A DNA stretch of 64,000 nucleotides from Eretmocerus hayati (GCA_029851415.1 CM056744.1:68194172-68258171), one strand, 5' to 3'. Shown: positions 36,440-48,035, counted from the stretch's first letter. The notes: generated by a model not told the origin, from the sequence alone. Made by a program: numbers and translations.

Positions 36440-36870
36440 ATATAATAGTATATTACGCAACAAGTGCGAGAAGGTCAATTTCCGCACAAGTTACCAAACG
36501 AGTGCGTGAATGTTACTTCTCGCGCGAGTTGGCAACGTGTGCGGAAACTTCTCGCACGTGTTGCGTATACTACTTTTTGCAACTGTGCGCGAAGTTGTAA
36601 TTCAATGCACCACTGTCCTAGCAAGATTATCTTGAAAACGAAGTTTCCAAGAAAGGCTAAATTCAGAGGGATGACGTGACATCATATTCTGGAACTGCGC
36701 GTGAATGAAAATGCAATAGAGCGAGAAGTTACATTCACGCACACTTCACTAGTGCGTAAATGTAAAAATGTGCGAGAAGTCATTCACGCATTACTTCCCG
36801 CACTGTAAATAATGAAGAGAAGTCTCATTTTCTCACAACTTCGCGCCCACAGTTGCAAAAAAAAATTTTC
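36440..36870. mobile_element. Small inverted-repeat insertion rich in TTCTCGCAC-type motifs
   Basis: This interrupts the right arm of the second-level element. It is filled with alternating GTGCGAGAAG / CTTCTCGCAC and CATTCACGCA motifs in both orientations. TTGCAACTGTGCGCGAAGTT at about 36,577 pairs with its complement near 36,855. It is typical of a short hairpin DNA transposon derivative. Confidence 0.75.
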
Positions 36871-37257
36871 AGCGATTTTCCATCTTCCCCCTCGCTTCGA
36901 TCTTCAATATCTCGAAAAATCGATGTGATCGGTGAAAACCGATACCGGTATCGGAATCAGTGACCCAAAAAACATAAAGATAACATAGTGAGAGCTCTGG
37001 TTCAGACCACTTTTTTGTGGGGCTATGTATTCAAGGCGAGCGATACTCCATGAACAAGGATCAATGTTTCCACCCGATATTATTATTCAATAAAATGAAT
37101 CACCGATTTCTCAAGCTCATAAACATTGCCAGACCCGTGCAGCTCTCTTCACACCGCTCGCGCTGCGTGCATCGCCGGGACGTGCGGCGCTCCCCGGTGG
37201 AGACTAAAGGCGGTTGCGCTTGACGTCCTTGCGAGTACATTTTGGTTTCTCCGTGTA

Positions 37258-37999
37258 GTTATTTTTGAAATGTGAGAAAATATTCGAGTTCTAAGTCCAT
37301 GAAAAAGCATGATACATCAGAACTATGTTATATTTCTTTCCAAAATAGTGGATGACTGATATGAGTGAACACTACCGAGTCCAGAATCGTTGAAACGCGA
37401 ATCAATGTCCTCACCGTGACAAGGTGGCCTTTACCGTGACACGTAGAATCGAAATATCCACCATAATTTCGACCCAATCGGAAGAAATTTGTGCCCGATG
37501 GGGAACGTTTTCTGGACGATATGTCGACTCAGAATGGTTATCGCGGGACCAAATTGGAGTGATTTCCCTCGTGTCATCTTGAGACCGAAATACATTAGTT
37601 ATCTCGAGATCACTCCTGTATAATTTTCAGAGGCATAGGGGAAATAGTGCATGGACCTGACATTTTGTGGATTTTCACGTTCTATCATCTAGCAAGTAAT
37701 TCTGTTGCGATGGGACCGAACTTCAGATTCCGTGATTAGATGATTGATTCTAGTCGGAAACACATGCTTTCGAGCACGTAGCATTTCTTCGTCTCTTTCG
37801 AGCTATTGAATATTCCAGGAAACAGCTTTCGGGTACATGGATCTGGCCTTTCGCCCTGAAATCGACCGCAGAAATAATAGAGTTGACATAAAAACTTTCC
37901 CTTGTGGATTTCATCTACTCCCATCATAGTCTAGTGGAAAAAGTTGATGCACCCAGATAAATGGACTCTTAGTATACATGGACCTGACATGAGTCAATG
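37258..37999. other. Intergenic, no recognised gene
   Basis: AT-rich sequence between the nested element and the palindrome. A repeated phrase, CATGGACCTGACAT, occurs near 37,650 and 37,978. No gene supported. Confidence 0.5.
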
Positions 38000-38024
38000 A
38001 CATGAGAGCGTAGTTCGATTATCC

Positions 38025-38212
38025 CAAATAGGAAATATCCCAAAATGCAACTTCCCAAAAATATTTTTCCCAAAGTATTTTTCCCAGATTAAATTGTCCC
38101 AAATTGAATTTTTCCCAAAAATTCATCCCAAAATTTTTTTCCCAAAACGACAATCGCCAAAATGTTCTTCCCAATAATATATTTTCCAAAAATTATTTTC
38201 TCTGAAATATTT
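38025..38212. repeat. Degenerate TTCCCAAAA-type repeats at the palindrome end
   Basis: About fifteen copies of a 10-14-bp phrase (TTCCCAAAAATATTT, ATCCCAAAAT and variants) lie at the outer end of the left arm. They are mirrored at 55,325-55,515 in the right arm. Together they resemble the subterminal repeats of some DNA transposons. Confidence 0.75.
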
Positions 38213-38641
38213 TCGGAGAACTGGAGAAAAATCGTCGACAAGATCCCTCGGGGATCTTGAGTGTTCATGTGATGTGGCAAAACTGCGGGTAATTGGTCGG
38301 ATTCGAATGCGTTTTGATCTGGGCATGCATATGAAAAGAAGGAAGATGTGGCCACTCTTGGCAACCTAGCCAGGGTGATCGAATGAAACTCTCACATGCT
38401 CATGAAATCGAAATTCTCGCTCTCCGCGGATCCATCGTAGCTAAAATATCATAACCCAACTAGTCATCTAAAGTATGTTCCTCGTGCCCTCTGTATCGCT
38501 TGGGAGGAATCCTTCAGCTATTCCAAAGTTTGAGAATTGTCAGGATTCCAATTTGAGAATGAATGCGATGGATTGTGAGTAATGAACGGTAGAACGACGA
38601 ACGTTATCGAAAGATAAAAGTTTCGGGCGCTCGTTTATGTT

Positions 38642-38884
38642 TTACCAACATGAGTGAATTTTCTGCCTGTGATTGACCCTCGCGACCCAGGGCAATATTT
38701 GGCTCGATGGAATGATCCTAACCTCCGAGGTATTTAGGACACTTTCATCAAGGTATTCATACGGTGGAATCTTGAATGTTAATCTAGTGACGAAACTTTT
38801 GGGAGAGGAGAAGGCGTTAGGAACACAGTAGTATAGATGAATTATGAAGGGAGGGAGGAATGACACCGTAGGTTTTCTAGCCAT
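38642..38884 (-). CDS. 80-codon ORF of unknown function, duplicated in both arms
   Basis: It starts at an ATG (MARKPTVSFL) and is open for 80 codons. The mirror copy is at 54,657-54,899 on the plus strand. The two differ at two bases, both changing an amino acid (Lys/Gln and Val/Leu), so the pair gives no sign of protein-level conservation. I recognise no domain. It may simply be a chance frame in the palindrome. Confidence 0.2.
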   Translation of the reverse strand: MARKPTVSFLPPFIIHLYYCVPNAFSSPKSFVTRLTFKIPPYEYLDESVLNTSEVRIIPSSQILPWVARVNHRQKIHSCW

Positions 38885-39488
38885 CAGAAATAAAAGTTGT
38901 TGTGGTAACTAAATTGTTCATCACATTCGGCACGCGAGTTGGAATTTTCTTTGGCGCGGTAGTTGGTGCGATTAGCTTCTATCATTGGGAGAAAATCGTT
39001 GTATGAAAAGTGCTATAGGGAATGGGGCGAACTAAACACACCTCGCTTTAGTAGTCAGTTTTTTTTTAATTCAACCATTTCGTATATTGTCAATTGCAAC
39101 ATAAATCGTGAACAGCACAAGCACTATTCGCCATCGGTATTATCAATATCACAGATGGAAACAATCTGAATCCAATTTGATATCCATGGGACATCGTGAA
39201 CTACAAAAGCTTAGAATCATTAACAAAAAATCATTCGAAAAATCAGGAAATACTAGAATTTATGGAGTTCAGTCACTCAACATTCTCCCATATTCAACAT
39301 GGACCATGAACATTCTCCAACATCGTGTAGTTCTTTTATCTGAGAAATATTTCATCACAGATCCAGCATCTCCCTGTTGGGAATACCACTTATATACAAA
39401 TAAGATGGCTTGGCCCGCTTCTATAGAAATGTCGGACTCGGATACTGTTTATATATATGGAATACAACACCCGTGTATTTTCCTAAAT

Positions 39489-39624
39489 CGTGTACACTCA
39501 AGAGGAGTCTGAACTGTCCACCTATGCAACCAACTGAAAGGTCTCTCTCCTATGCTGATAGCATGAGAGAGTGACCTTTAAGTTGGCTGCAGTATGGACA
39601 GTTCAGACTGCTCCCGAGTGTACT
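39489..39624. repeat. Near-perfect 136-bp hairpin
   Basis: Two ~60-base arms pair almost completely around a loop of a few bases near 39,556 (CCTATGCTGATAGCATGAGAG). The stem includes AGTCTGAACTGTCCA and AACCAACTGAAAGGTC. It could be a tiny MITE or a long microRNA-like hairpin. The mirror copy at 53,925-54,047 has lost part of one stem arm. Confidence 0.8.
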
Positions 39625-40396
39625 TGGTAGAGCAATCAAACTGTGATGAATGGATGTAACAATAGAGATAAAACAAAAGTTGGAACAACCTAATCATAAT
39701 GATGACAGATGCACAATTAGACTCACATTCACACCAGTCAGTATACTTCAAACGATTTCTCTGACATCAATATCTCTCATCAGGTACATAGTCTAACTCA
39801 TGAGTTGCAGGGAAGTTAGTCTGCTCGAAGGAGTAGAAATATCGGTCGCATATCACATATTTGAGTAACAAAACAATAGTCAGAGTTAAACGATGGCAAT
39901 TGAACTTGAACATAAGTCGTCCCAAATTCAAAACGATAACGAAAAAAGATTGTATTCTGCATAATCTCTCATTAACTTGATTCAGACTAGCCTAGTTCCC
40001 CAATATCTTTGGTGAAAGTACATCGATGCCTCTTATGAGGCGTAACACATAATCGCGCTTGTGGTGTCATCGCGTGCACCAACCAATAGAGTGAGTAATG
40101 ATAAGATACAACCTAACATCGAATTTGGTCAAGTTGCGGACATGACACCAGATCGATGCTGCTCTGGGATAACTTGTTCGTACGGACGCGGATCTGGCGA
40201 ATTCGTCCGCGGGAGGCACATCTATTCGAAACTTCCTCTCCTACATACCATATGATTTGATATCACACGTGACATGAAACATAGGTGAATAATCAGTTCC
40301 TTGGCCAATGGGCAGCACCTCCCCCTCTGCCTATCTTCACTTGGGCCGACATCGAATTTTGATACCTGAAAGCTTTAAGAAAAAGGTAGTACTCAC

Positions 40397-43300
40397 AAGT
40401 GATGATTCGTGAATTCGCGTAACATTTTGCATGAGCCGTCTCAGAAATGGTGTTCTTGGAGGGAGGCGATAACTGAGTCAAGGTGATAAGTTATGTCGCA
40501 TTGAATTGAATGTAATATTGGCAATGAAATATTCGACATCTGCAAACTCCGGTATAATCAGGAAATAGATATGGAACTTGAAACGAAAAGTCAAAATTAG
40601 TGGAGTAAGAAGCGAACATTTACTATTCCACCTCATGAACGTTATACACGTGAACCCAGAATTCCCAAACGGTCAGGAGACTATTCACAAATGATTGATT
40701 CACTCAGCAGGTTTCCAAATCAACTGAATCAACCGATCTCCGAGAGTTCACGACTACCGGCAATATCACAAGAATGTATGAATTTAAACACTTGCCACAG
40801 GCATTTATCACTTCCACTTGATGGTTTAGGGGTGTACAGGCGTCTCTCGAGTAACGCGGACTTTACGTTCTGCGTCGTCACTGCGCTATCCAAAACCGCA
40901 TTACGAGGAAAGAGGGAATGCGCTCCGAGGCTCTAATATGACCGACCAAGAATGAACATTTTTGTCAATATGACATTTAATGTGATATTTTGAATCAAAA
41001 GTCTTTATTGTAAATATCTATCAACCACTGTAAATCCATCTGAATCCTTGTGAGCATGTATTGAACTTGCATAAATTTCCTCTTCTCTCGGAGATAATCC
41101 GTTACTCTCAGACCGTATTGTGCGTCTTACAGAATCTCTACAGATTCCCATATTCTCGTACTCCAGTTGAAGTCAATTTACATCACCAAATCAGTTTAGC
41201 ATTCAAAAGATCGAACGTGTGTACAAGTCTGGACTGAAATGTGAGCTTCAAAAACGATTATGCTCCATTGAAATAATGTTCTCGCGTTCACGGACTGGAA
41301 TCAGAGTTCAGAGTATTTTATCAACGTCGAAGCGTTTTTCAATGAATATATACAATTAAATTATCATATTTGTTCAGCGGACAGTTTATAAATGCATTCA
41401 CTCTGTGAATTATGGCTCAGATATGTTATGAATTCGAATGTTTGAATAAAAATCCGCGTACTCGGAGTCCAGAACCGCGTAAGTTGAGAGTGGTGGCATT
41501 TTAAAGATCGCGTATAACCAAAACCATGTTATCCTAGAGACGCCTGTATCACCTTCATAACATTTCATAATGAACTATCACTTTCACCACGTTTCAAGGA
41601 TATATTTACTTCCATTACAATTCACAAAACCCAATCATTTTCATAAAACGAACACTGATCAATGGAATACTGTATTCTGAAGAATCAGAAAGAGGGGGTA
41701 TATTGGTGAATGGTCACATGATTCAATTTCCCCACGTCTGTGACTGGGTACTTGAGGAATGACTCTACCGAGAAATGATTTGATACAGGGAAACGCTCTC
41801 CTCAAAAAGCAATGTTCTCCATTCACCAATATACCCCCTCTTTCTGATTCTTCAGAATACAGTATTCCATTGATCAGTGTTCGTTTTATGAAAATGATTG
41901 GGTTTTGTGAAACGAACACTGATCAATGGAATACTGTATTCTGAAGAATCAGAAAGAGGGGGTATATTGGTGAATGGTCACATGATTCAATTTCCCCACG
42001 TCTGTGACTGGGTACTTGAGGAATGACTCTACCGAGAAATGATTTGATACAGGGAAACGCTCTCCTCAAAAAGCAATGTTCTCCATTCGACAAACGAATG
42101 AGATTTAGTACACCCTGTCATTTGCAAGCGTAGCTATACCCACACATTCAACTGGGTACTTTAGGTATGAATGTTGCAACAAATGATTTGATACTTGCAA
42201 GTGCTCTTGTAACGAGAAATGACCATTAATTTAGCGAGGCGCGAGCACTCGCTGACCACGTGGTTCGCAAACTCTGCTCTCCTCCACACCTGCGACTGGG
42301 TACTCACGAGTCAATGTTTGGAGTTTTTGGTAGAAGAACAAAAAAATATAAAATAAATGTATGTCGGTCAACAAGAACACTCAAATGTGTAATGTCTCAC
42401 ATGTGGAAATGATATGTACAATCATGTGATTGGACACTCATAGAGTGGAAGGCTATACCGAAGTATTCTGAGGTTTAAAGGCAGATTAAGTACTGTACAG
42501 ATTAAATACTGTAGAAGAATCGTGAAAAAATGACGACATTACACATATTTGAGAGTTTTTTTCATGCACTCTTACTTTCTCATCTCCATCTCGAACGTGG
42601 TTGGTACCGGTAGAGTTGAAAGAACTCACCACGGGACCATTTTTGTAACACCCAAAGTTCCCCCAATCGACCGCGTGGGTACTGGCTGGGATGCTACTAT
42701 GGACAACATAATTATGAGTTACCACAGAGGTTCTGTGGCAACGGAAGCTAAGTCGCGGTATCCTAAAGCTTATGACTCAGGCCTTCCCACACCAGTGGTC
42801 CAAACAGAGCTGTTATAAAGAGATTATCAAAATAGAAATTTTCTTTCTGACCGTTTGGGAATCATGGGTACTGATTTTATTCTAAATCTTTTCATCCAAG
42901 ATGCCTCCATCGAATGTTTGCTCTCAAGAATATCATTGAATGTCAATTTCGAATAATTACTAGACCCGTGTCATCGATTAGTTATTGATCAATTTTCTAT
43001 TACGATGAAAGTTCGCGAAGTATTTCAGATGGACAGCAAGTCATCCATCCGGACATTACGGAGAAAAATGAAGAAACCACACAGCAATCGTTCATTCACA
43101 TTGACCATCACTCAACCATTAGATGGTAAAATTGGTCGTAAGAGAATATTCAAAATGCAAGAGCATCAGAATCCCAGTATTACAGGCGAGAGAGATATTT
43201 GATGATGAAATGTCTTCCCCTGAATTTTCAGATACATAATGATCAACGAATCATCAGGTGAGTACTAGTAATGAAAACATCATTACCTTTTTTGATATCT

Positions 43301-43665
43301 CTTTCTTTCCTTCTGCTCCGTTGGAGCATATGCCCTGTCATCAACGTGAGGCCGCTTCGATCCAACATGCAATCGCATACCTACAGAGTCGATTATAATT
43401 GAGATCAATACAAAAAACGAAATATATTGTCCAAAATTCTTAGGTCGTAAGATTGATGAAAAAACTGCAAGCAATATATCCTCGATCGCAAATGTTCACC
43501 TTTGAATGGTGGCTCTACGTGAGCGTTCTGCCTGTATGGAGAACAGTATTGTACGAATGGAGGCGTGTGTGAATACCAGCGAGGTAGACTGTGCCCGGGC
43601 AGCAAGGATCCGTACTCCCCAGCTGGCTGTTGACACGGAGGAAAAAATTGCGGGAGACTCCGCAA
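40397..43665 (-). pseudogene. Truncated mirror copy of the candidate multi-exon gene
   Basis: The left arm carries mirror copies of exon 3 (3' part only, 43,500-43,665), exon 4 (43,288-43,380), exon 5 (about 42,640-42,705) and exon 6 (40,397-40,472) of the candidate gene at 48,874-53,152. The palindrome boundary cuts exon 3, so the upstream exons are missing. Differences from the right copy are mostly amino-acid-changing (for example Phe/Leu, Ile/Val and Val/Ala in exon 4). It retains a Gln codon where the right copy has an in-frame stop. Its exon 3 and exon 5 donors (GTGAAC, GTGAGT) are better than those of the right copy (GTCAAC, GTGAAT). Confidence 0.35.
41644..42088 (+). repeat. Forward-inverted-forward local triplication in the left arm
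   Basis: A ~180-bp segment appears forward (41,644-41,824), then partly inverted (41,819-41,912), then forward again (41,911-42,088). The right arm has the segment once (about 51,719-51,905). The first junction is at the 6-bp shared word CCATTC; the second shares AA. This is a template-switching footprint. Confidence 0.9.
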
Positions 43666-44934
43666 ATCCCATTCGCCACGTTCTAAGTTCAAAGAATTAG
43701 GTCTTTCATCCAAGACTCATTAAGGTCTCTAGAGAGGAAGATTGATCCAAGGAAGCAGTTGTTCATCCTCTGTAGATTCTGGGGAATATGACATGCTCAG
43801 TTACCAGAGTCAGATGTTGAGAATTCCCTAGAAGGGCTATCGATGAGGAATTATGTACCACTGAATAGTAAGATGTATGTATCATGAAAGGTATTAGGTG
43901 AGTGATCAGGATCATAGATATAGGATCTCTGTAGCCTTTGTGAGTTCAAGATTACCTCTTGTATTGGATCTGAACAGGAATTGCTAGTTCTGAGAGTATA
44001 ACGGGGAGCTCTCGACCATTCAATGACTTCTCTTGATTTGCAAAGTATAATTACCATGTTCCGAAACCCCACAGTTATCACTTGAGAATAAATTGACTAA
44101 AATGGCGATAGACTGGTCCGAGCCTTGTGGTCTCATACACCATATATCTGAAAGGGAGGAGTAAAATGGAGATAGTTTCATTTCCGGTACCTGAGTATTC
44201 TTCTATGTCCCGGTACGTTCATGATATCTCTCCACTCCAAGAAGTCGCAGAAACAGATTCAAAAGTGTTCTCCGCGATGAAAAATGTTGGAAGTTATCTC
44301 TCTCAAAAATGTATGGAAAGAGTATTCACAAAAAAGATTATTCAATATTGCCAGGAAGAAACTATGAACCATAGGCATTCGCTTTGGTGGCAAGACCAAA
44401 CTTATATACCAATTTAATTTTTCTCATAGATGGAAGACAGACAGAGTAGTGACTTATCATGCTGAATCGGCGAAACAAGAATACTTATATCCTGAACCAC
44501 TAAGAAATCCACCAAAAAACTGACTGTACACTGCACTGTGAAAATATGTTCTCAAAAATTCCAACCGTTTGGTTGAAAATCTAATCATTTTGTTCCAGAA
44601 TTCAATCAAGTGGTCGAATTTTGAACCGGTTGTTGAATTTTCAACTTCATGGTTGAATTTTCCATTCAACCAGCGGGTTGATTTTCTCATTCAACCAGTT
44701 GGTTGGGGTTTTTTCGAATTTTTCTTTTACAGTGTACTCTGGAAGTAAAATTGAAGCAATGGCAACACCAGAAAGCTTACCGTCATATTGTCAGGAACAT
44801 AATCTACTATTGTGAAGTTATATCTGAGCGGACGTCATATTCATTGGTGGTATCCATGATCTCCCCAATTATTCGTCACTGAATCTATCGATAGATAAAA
44901 GAGCCCGGCGGGAGCTCAGCGGACACGCAAAGTA
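43666..44934. other. Left part of palindrome spacer, one small ORF
   Basis: An ATG at 44,166 opens an 83-codon frame ending at 44,417 (MEIVSFPVPEYSS...). It has no recognisable domain and no splice support. 44,560-44,710 contains repeated GGTTGA/TCAACC words in both orientations, a local hairpin-rich patch. Confidence 0.4.
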
Positions 44935-46150
44935 CTATATGAGTGGTGCCGTCGAGTCTAGCACCTCTCTCTCGCTCACCCAAGTGTCTCCGATCTTTCT
45001 GCATGCGAGCACAGCAGCTGATCACGGTTGGCGCCACCGAGTCTGGTACTCCAACTTCCCTGCATCCGGGCGTGGCAGCTGTTCACGAGTGGTGCCATCG
45101 TATTCGGCGCCTCCGATTCCTCCGCATGCGGTTGCCGCAGACTCACAGAAGAGATTGGCGCTTCATTTTTTTGCTTGAGAGCACGTTAGATAATTACGGT
45201 TGGCGCAATCGAGTCTATCGTCTCTCCCTCGCTCACCCAAGTGCCTTCAATTCACCTGCATGCGAGTTATGCAGCTCATCACGGGTGGCGCCGCCGAGTC
45301 TGGTCCCTCCATCCTCCTCGTGTCCATTCTCCTCCCTCTTCGCTAATTACGTGTGGTGCAGTCAAGTCTGGCGCGAGCAACTTTTCTGCATGCGGGCGAG
45401 GCAGCTGCTCACGGGTGGTGCCGTCGAGTCTGGGGCATCTCTCCCACTCGCTCAAGCGCGAGCGCAGTGGACTTGCAAGAAGAGACGCGACGGAGCCTGG
45501 CGCTTCAATTTTCCGCTTGGAAGCGCGTTAGATGATTATGGGTCGCGCCGTCGAGTCTAGCGCCTCTCTCTCCCCTACCCAAGAGCCTCCGATCTACCTG
45601 CATGCGGGCGCAGCAGCTGATCACGAGTGGCGCCGCGGCGACGCGCCGCCGAGTCTAGTGCCTCCAACTCCCTTGCGTGCAGGTGCGTCAGCTAATTTCT
45701 GTGATGCAGTCCAGTCTGGCGCCTGCACCTCTCCTGCATGCGCGCGCAGCAGCTGATCACGGGTACCGCTACCAAATCTGGTACTCCAACACTCGTGCAT
45801 CCGGGCATAACAGCTGTTTACGAGTGACGCAATCGTATTTGGAGCCTCCAATTTTCCTACATGCGGCCGCCGCGGACTTGCAAGAAGAGACCGCTGCGAA
45901 GCCTGGCGCTCCATCTTTTGTGGAAGCGCGTTAGATGATCACGGGTGGTGCCGTGGAAACTACCACTTCTGCCTCGCTAACCCAAGTGCCTCCAACCTAC
46001 CTGTATGCAGGCGTAGCAGCTGATCACGGTTGGTGTCGCCGAGTCTGGTGCCTCCAACTCCCTTGCGTGCAGGTGCGCCAGCTCATGACGAGTGTTTCTG
46101 CTGAGTCTAGCGCTTCTATCTCACCCACTGGATTGCGACCTTGGCAGCTA
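44935..46150 (+). repeat. GC-rich minisatellite with ~61-bp monomers and longer higher-order units
   Basis: Monomers run GCATGCGGGCGCAGCAGCTG, then TCACGGGTGGCGCC, then GAGTCTGGTGCCTCC. Successive GCATGC/GCATCC starts are 61 bp apart at 45,001 and 45,062. A terminal phrase (AGAAGAGAC ... GCGCGTTAGATGAT) recurs near 45,185, 45,526 and 45,929, defining higher-order units of about 340-400 bp. The many open frames here are repeat by-products. This array is much more GC-rich than its surroundings. Confidence 0.9.
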
Positions 46151-46607
46151 AGTATCTAATACTGAATCAGAATTTTCCAATCTTTCAAAATAAAGTGTAT
46201 AGAGCAATCTCAATGAATTCTCCGACTACCCGAATGAGATCACCTGTAGGCGGTGGATGCTGAGTCAGTATAAGACATTTTTGATGAACGCAGGGAGGCA
46301 CTTACCTCACACAATGAGAAGTAGTGGGAAATTGTCGGTATTCAGCGCCTATGCTTTCAAACCTCTGCTAACGATAAAAACTTCGTTTTCACTTCTTACA
46401 GTGCGACGTCTCCAATGAAGCTCGACATGATAGAAAAGTTATGAAGCAGCCATTGCAGTTGCAGCTCGCAGATGGTGAGATGAGAATAATGAGGTATTTG
46501 ATCAGTTCCTATCATTACTAATGAAGTTCTAGACTCCGGTTCGGAGCACTAACAACAATTGTAGAATTGATAAGTACTCAAATCTCAGTATTCTCGTGTT
46601 GCAATTC

Positions 46608-47470
46608 AAGGGGAGGTGCACCCCTGATTTTGTACTCTGGCCTAAAAAGTCTTGGAGGGCTGAAGTTTCATATTTGTACGTATTTTTTCGATCTAATAAC
46701 GATAGCGTAGTCGGTTTTCCGAAAAACAAATTTTTCTACCATATTTATTTCTTGTTTCACGCCCCCTTTGTCGGATCACCAAACCCATACGACATTTTGT
46801 TCAAAATCACAGCAAGTATACCCAATCGAATTTACAGACCGATCCATCAAATTCTGTGCGCTTAGACACATTTCTTCGAGCTAAAAATCTAAATTTTCTT
46901 TCTAAAATGCCCCAGAACTCGAGAAATAACGATAATTCCGAAAATTGTCGAGAATACTTTCATGTTCAGGTTGGAAAATTGCATCGGATTAGTCAACAAA
47001 ATATTCCAAAAATCAAGAAAAAAATCACAATTTTATATGTCTAATTTTTCATATAAAAATCTTCGACTTCTGTCTCAGTGCACTAATCCGATGTAATTTT
47101 TCAATCGAAACAACAAAGTATTCCTGTCATTTTTCGAAATTATCGATATTTTTCGAGTTCTGAGGCATTTCAGCAAGAAAACTCAGATTTTTGATCCGAA
47201 AAAATGTATCTTGTCCCACGGACATTAACGGAATGGCCTGAAAATTCTTTTGGGGGTACTTTTTATGATTTCAAACAAGATGTCGTATGGATTCGGCGAT
47301 CCGACGAAGGGGACGCAAACCAGGAAATAAATATGGCCGAAAAATTTTTTTTTCGAAAAACCGACTGCGCCATCGTTTTTAGATCAAAAAAATACACATA
47401 AATCCAGATCTTCAGCCCCCCCCCATGATCTTTCAGGGCAGACTTCAAAATCAAGGGTGCACCCCCCCTT
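46608..47470. mobile_element. Fold-back element of ~860 bp
   Basis: It begins AAGGGGAGGTGCACCCCTGA and ends with the reverse complement (GGTGCACCCCCCCTT). Arms of roughly 400 bp share TCTTGGAGGGCTGAAG-like ends, CGAAAAACCGACT-type and GGCGATCCGACGAAGGGG-type segments, and meet near 47,040. No transposase. It is a non-autonomous inverted-repeat element. Confidence 0.9.
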
Positions 47471-47928
47471 AAAGGCCTGCTCCAAAAATTTTCACAACGT
47501 CCAGTCTGTGTTCGGAGACAGCAGCGCCTCTTTCTGGATATTCGTCCAAAATATCTCGGATTCTGAACAAGTATGCAACGGCAATAGCTGCTTCCATTAG
47601 TACAGTCCCATAATTTCTCGAGATCATCCCGTTTTCTGTTTTTCCCAATTGTGTTAAGGCCAGTCTGTACAATTTACTGCTCCATAGGTGGCTCCACGGT
47701 GATTTGCAGAGCGTAATTCAAACAATTTTCAGTTTTTACATACTTGCATACTTTTTCCGGACCAAATAATTGAGTCAGCGTTCTTCCCAATAAAATTTCC
47801 AATTGTTTCAACGCAACAAAACTCAATGACCTTCGTTGAGTCTCAAATTCGTGGTATATTTTGCGAGATTTGGAAAACGGCAATCGTGCATGACGAATGG
47901 TTCCTATGATGCGGCAGCGACAGCTCAA
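47469..47928 (-). pseudogene. Two abutting minus-strand frames, unknown, possibly one broken gene
   Basis: The frame 47,674-47,928 (ending ...ITVEPPMEQ) is followed on the same strand by 47,469-47,672 (LYRLALTQLGKTENG ... YLFRIRDILDEYPERG). They abut with a one-base shift and have protein-like composition. I do not recognise a family. The first frame overlaps a palindrome (47,735-48,035), which weakens the coding interpretation. The fold-back element at 46,608-47,470 cuts off anything downstream. Confidence 0.25.
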
Positions 47929-48035
47929 GATTGCCGTTTCCCAAACCTCTCAAAATGTATTACGAGTTTTGAGACGCACCTAAGCTCAAATGATTGTAAA
48001 TTTCATTGGAAAGCGCGCTGACTCAATGATTCAAT
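47735..48035. repeat. Short palindrome, arms of about 130 bp
   Basis: TTGAGTCAGCG near 47,771 pairs with the same word on the other strand near 48,021. The arms include CCAATAAAATTTCCAATTGTTT / AAATTTACAATCATTTGAG-type sequence and meet near 47,895 at GGAAAACGGCAATC. Confidence 0.75.

Larger units (their letters stand above)
32037..37010. mobile_element. Second-level inverted-repeat element
   Basis: AGGTCTGAACCAAGGCTCTC at the left pairs with GAGAGCTCTGGTTCAGACC at the right. Pairing continues through GGTCAATGATTTTGATACCG, TCACATCAATTTTTCGAGAT and CACACAAAGCTGAGATAT. The left arm runs to about 32,310. The right arm is split by an insertion at about 36,440-36,870. No coding capacity. Confidence 0.85.
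30819..37255. mobile_element. Large terminal-inverted-repeat element flanked by TA, holding nested elements
   Basis: The left end CACGGAGAAACCAAAACGTA and right end (complement of CACGGAGAAACCAAAATGTA) are inverted repeats extending about 250 bp with high similarity, including TCCCGGCGATGC and CTTGAGAAATCGGTGATT. Both ends are flanked by TA (30,817-18 and 37,256-57), as expected for Tc1/mariner-type target duplication. No transposase frame is visible. The interior is filled by at least three further inverted-repeat structures, so it is best read as a non-autonomous element repeatedly invaded by others. Confidence 0.85.
38000..43665. repeat. Left arm of a giant palindrome
   Basis: This arm is the reverse complement of 50,140-55,540 over its whole length, with sparse substitutions and small indels. 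Over an 80-codon stretch (38,642-38,884 versus 54,657-54,899) only two bases differ. The outer boundary lies at about 38,000, within GCGTAGTTCGATTATCCC. The inner boundary is near 43,665, after GGAGGAAAAAATT. This arm is longer than the other because of a local triplication at 41,644-42,088. No established gene family is recognised in it. Confidence 0.95.

Noticed and set aside
42549..42818. 89-codon frame (mirror 50,995-51,264) on the strand opposite the candidate gene
   Set aside because: It overlaps the inferred exon 5 on the other strand and the two arms do not favour this frame; left unannotated.
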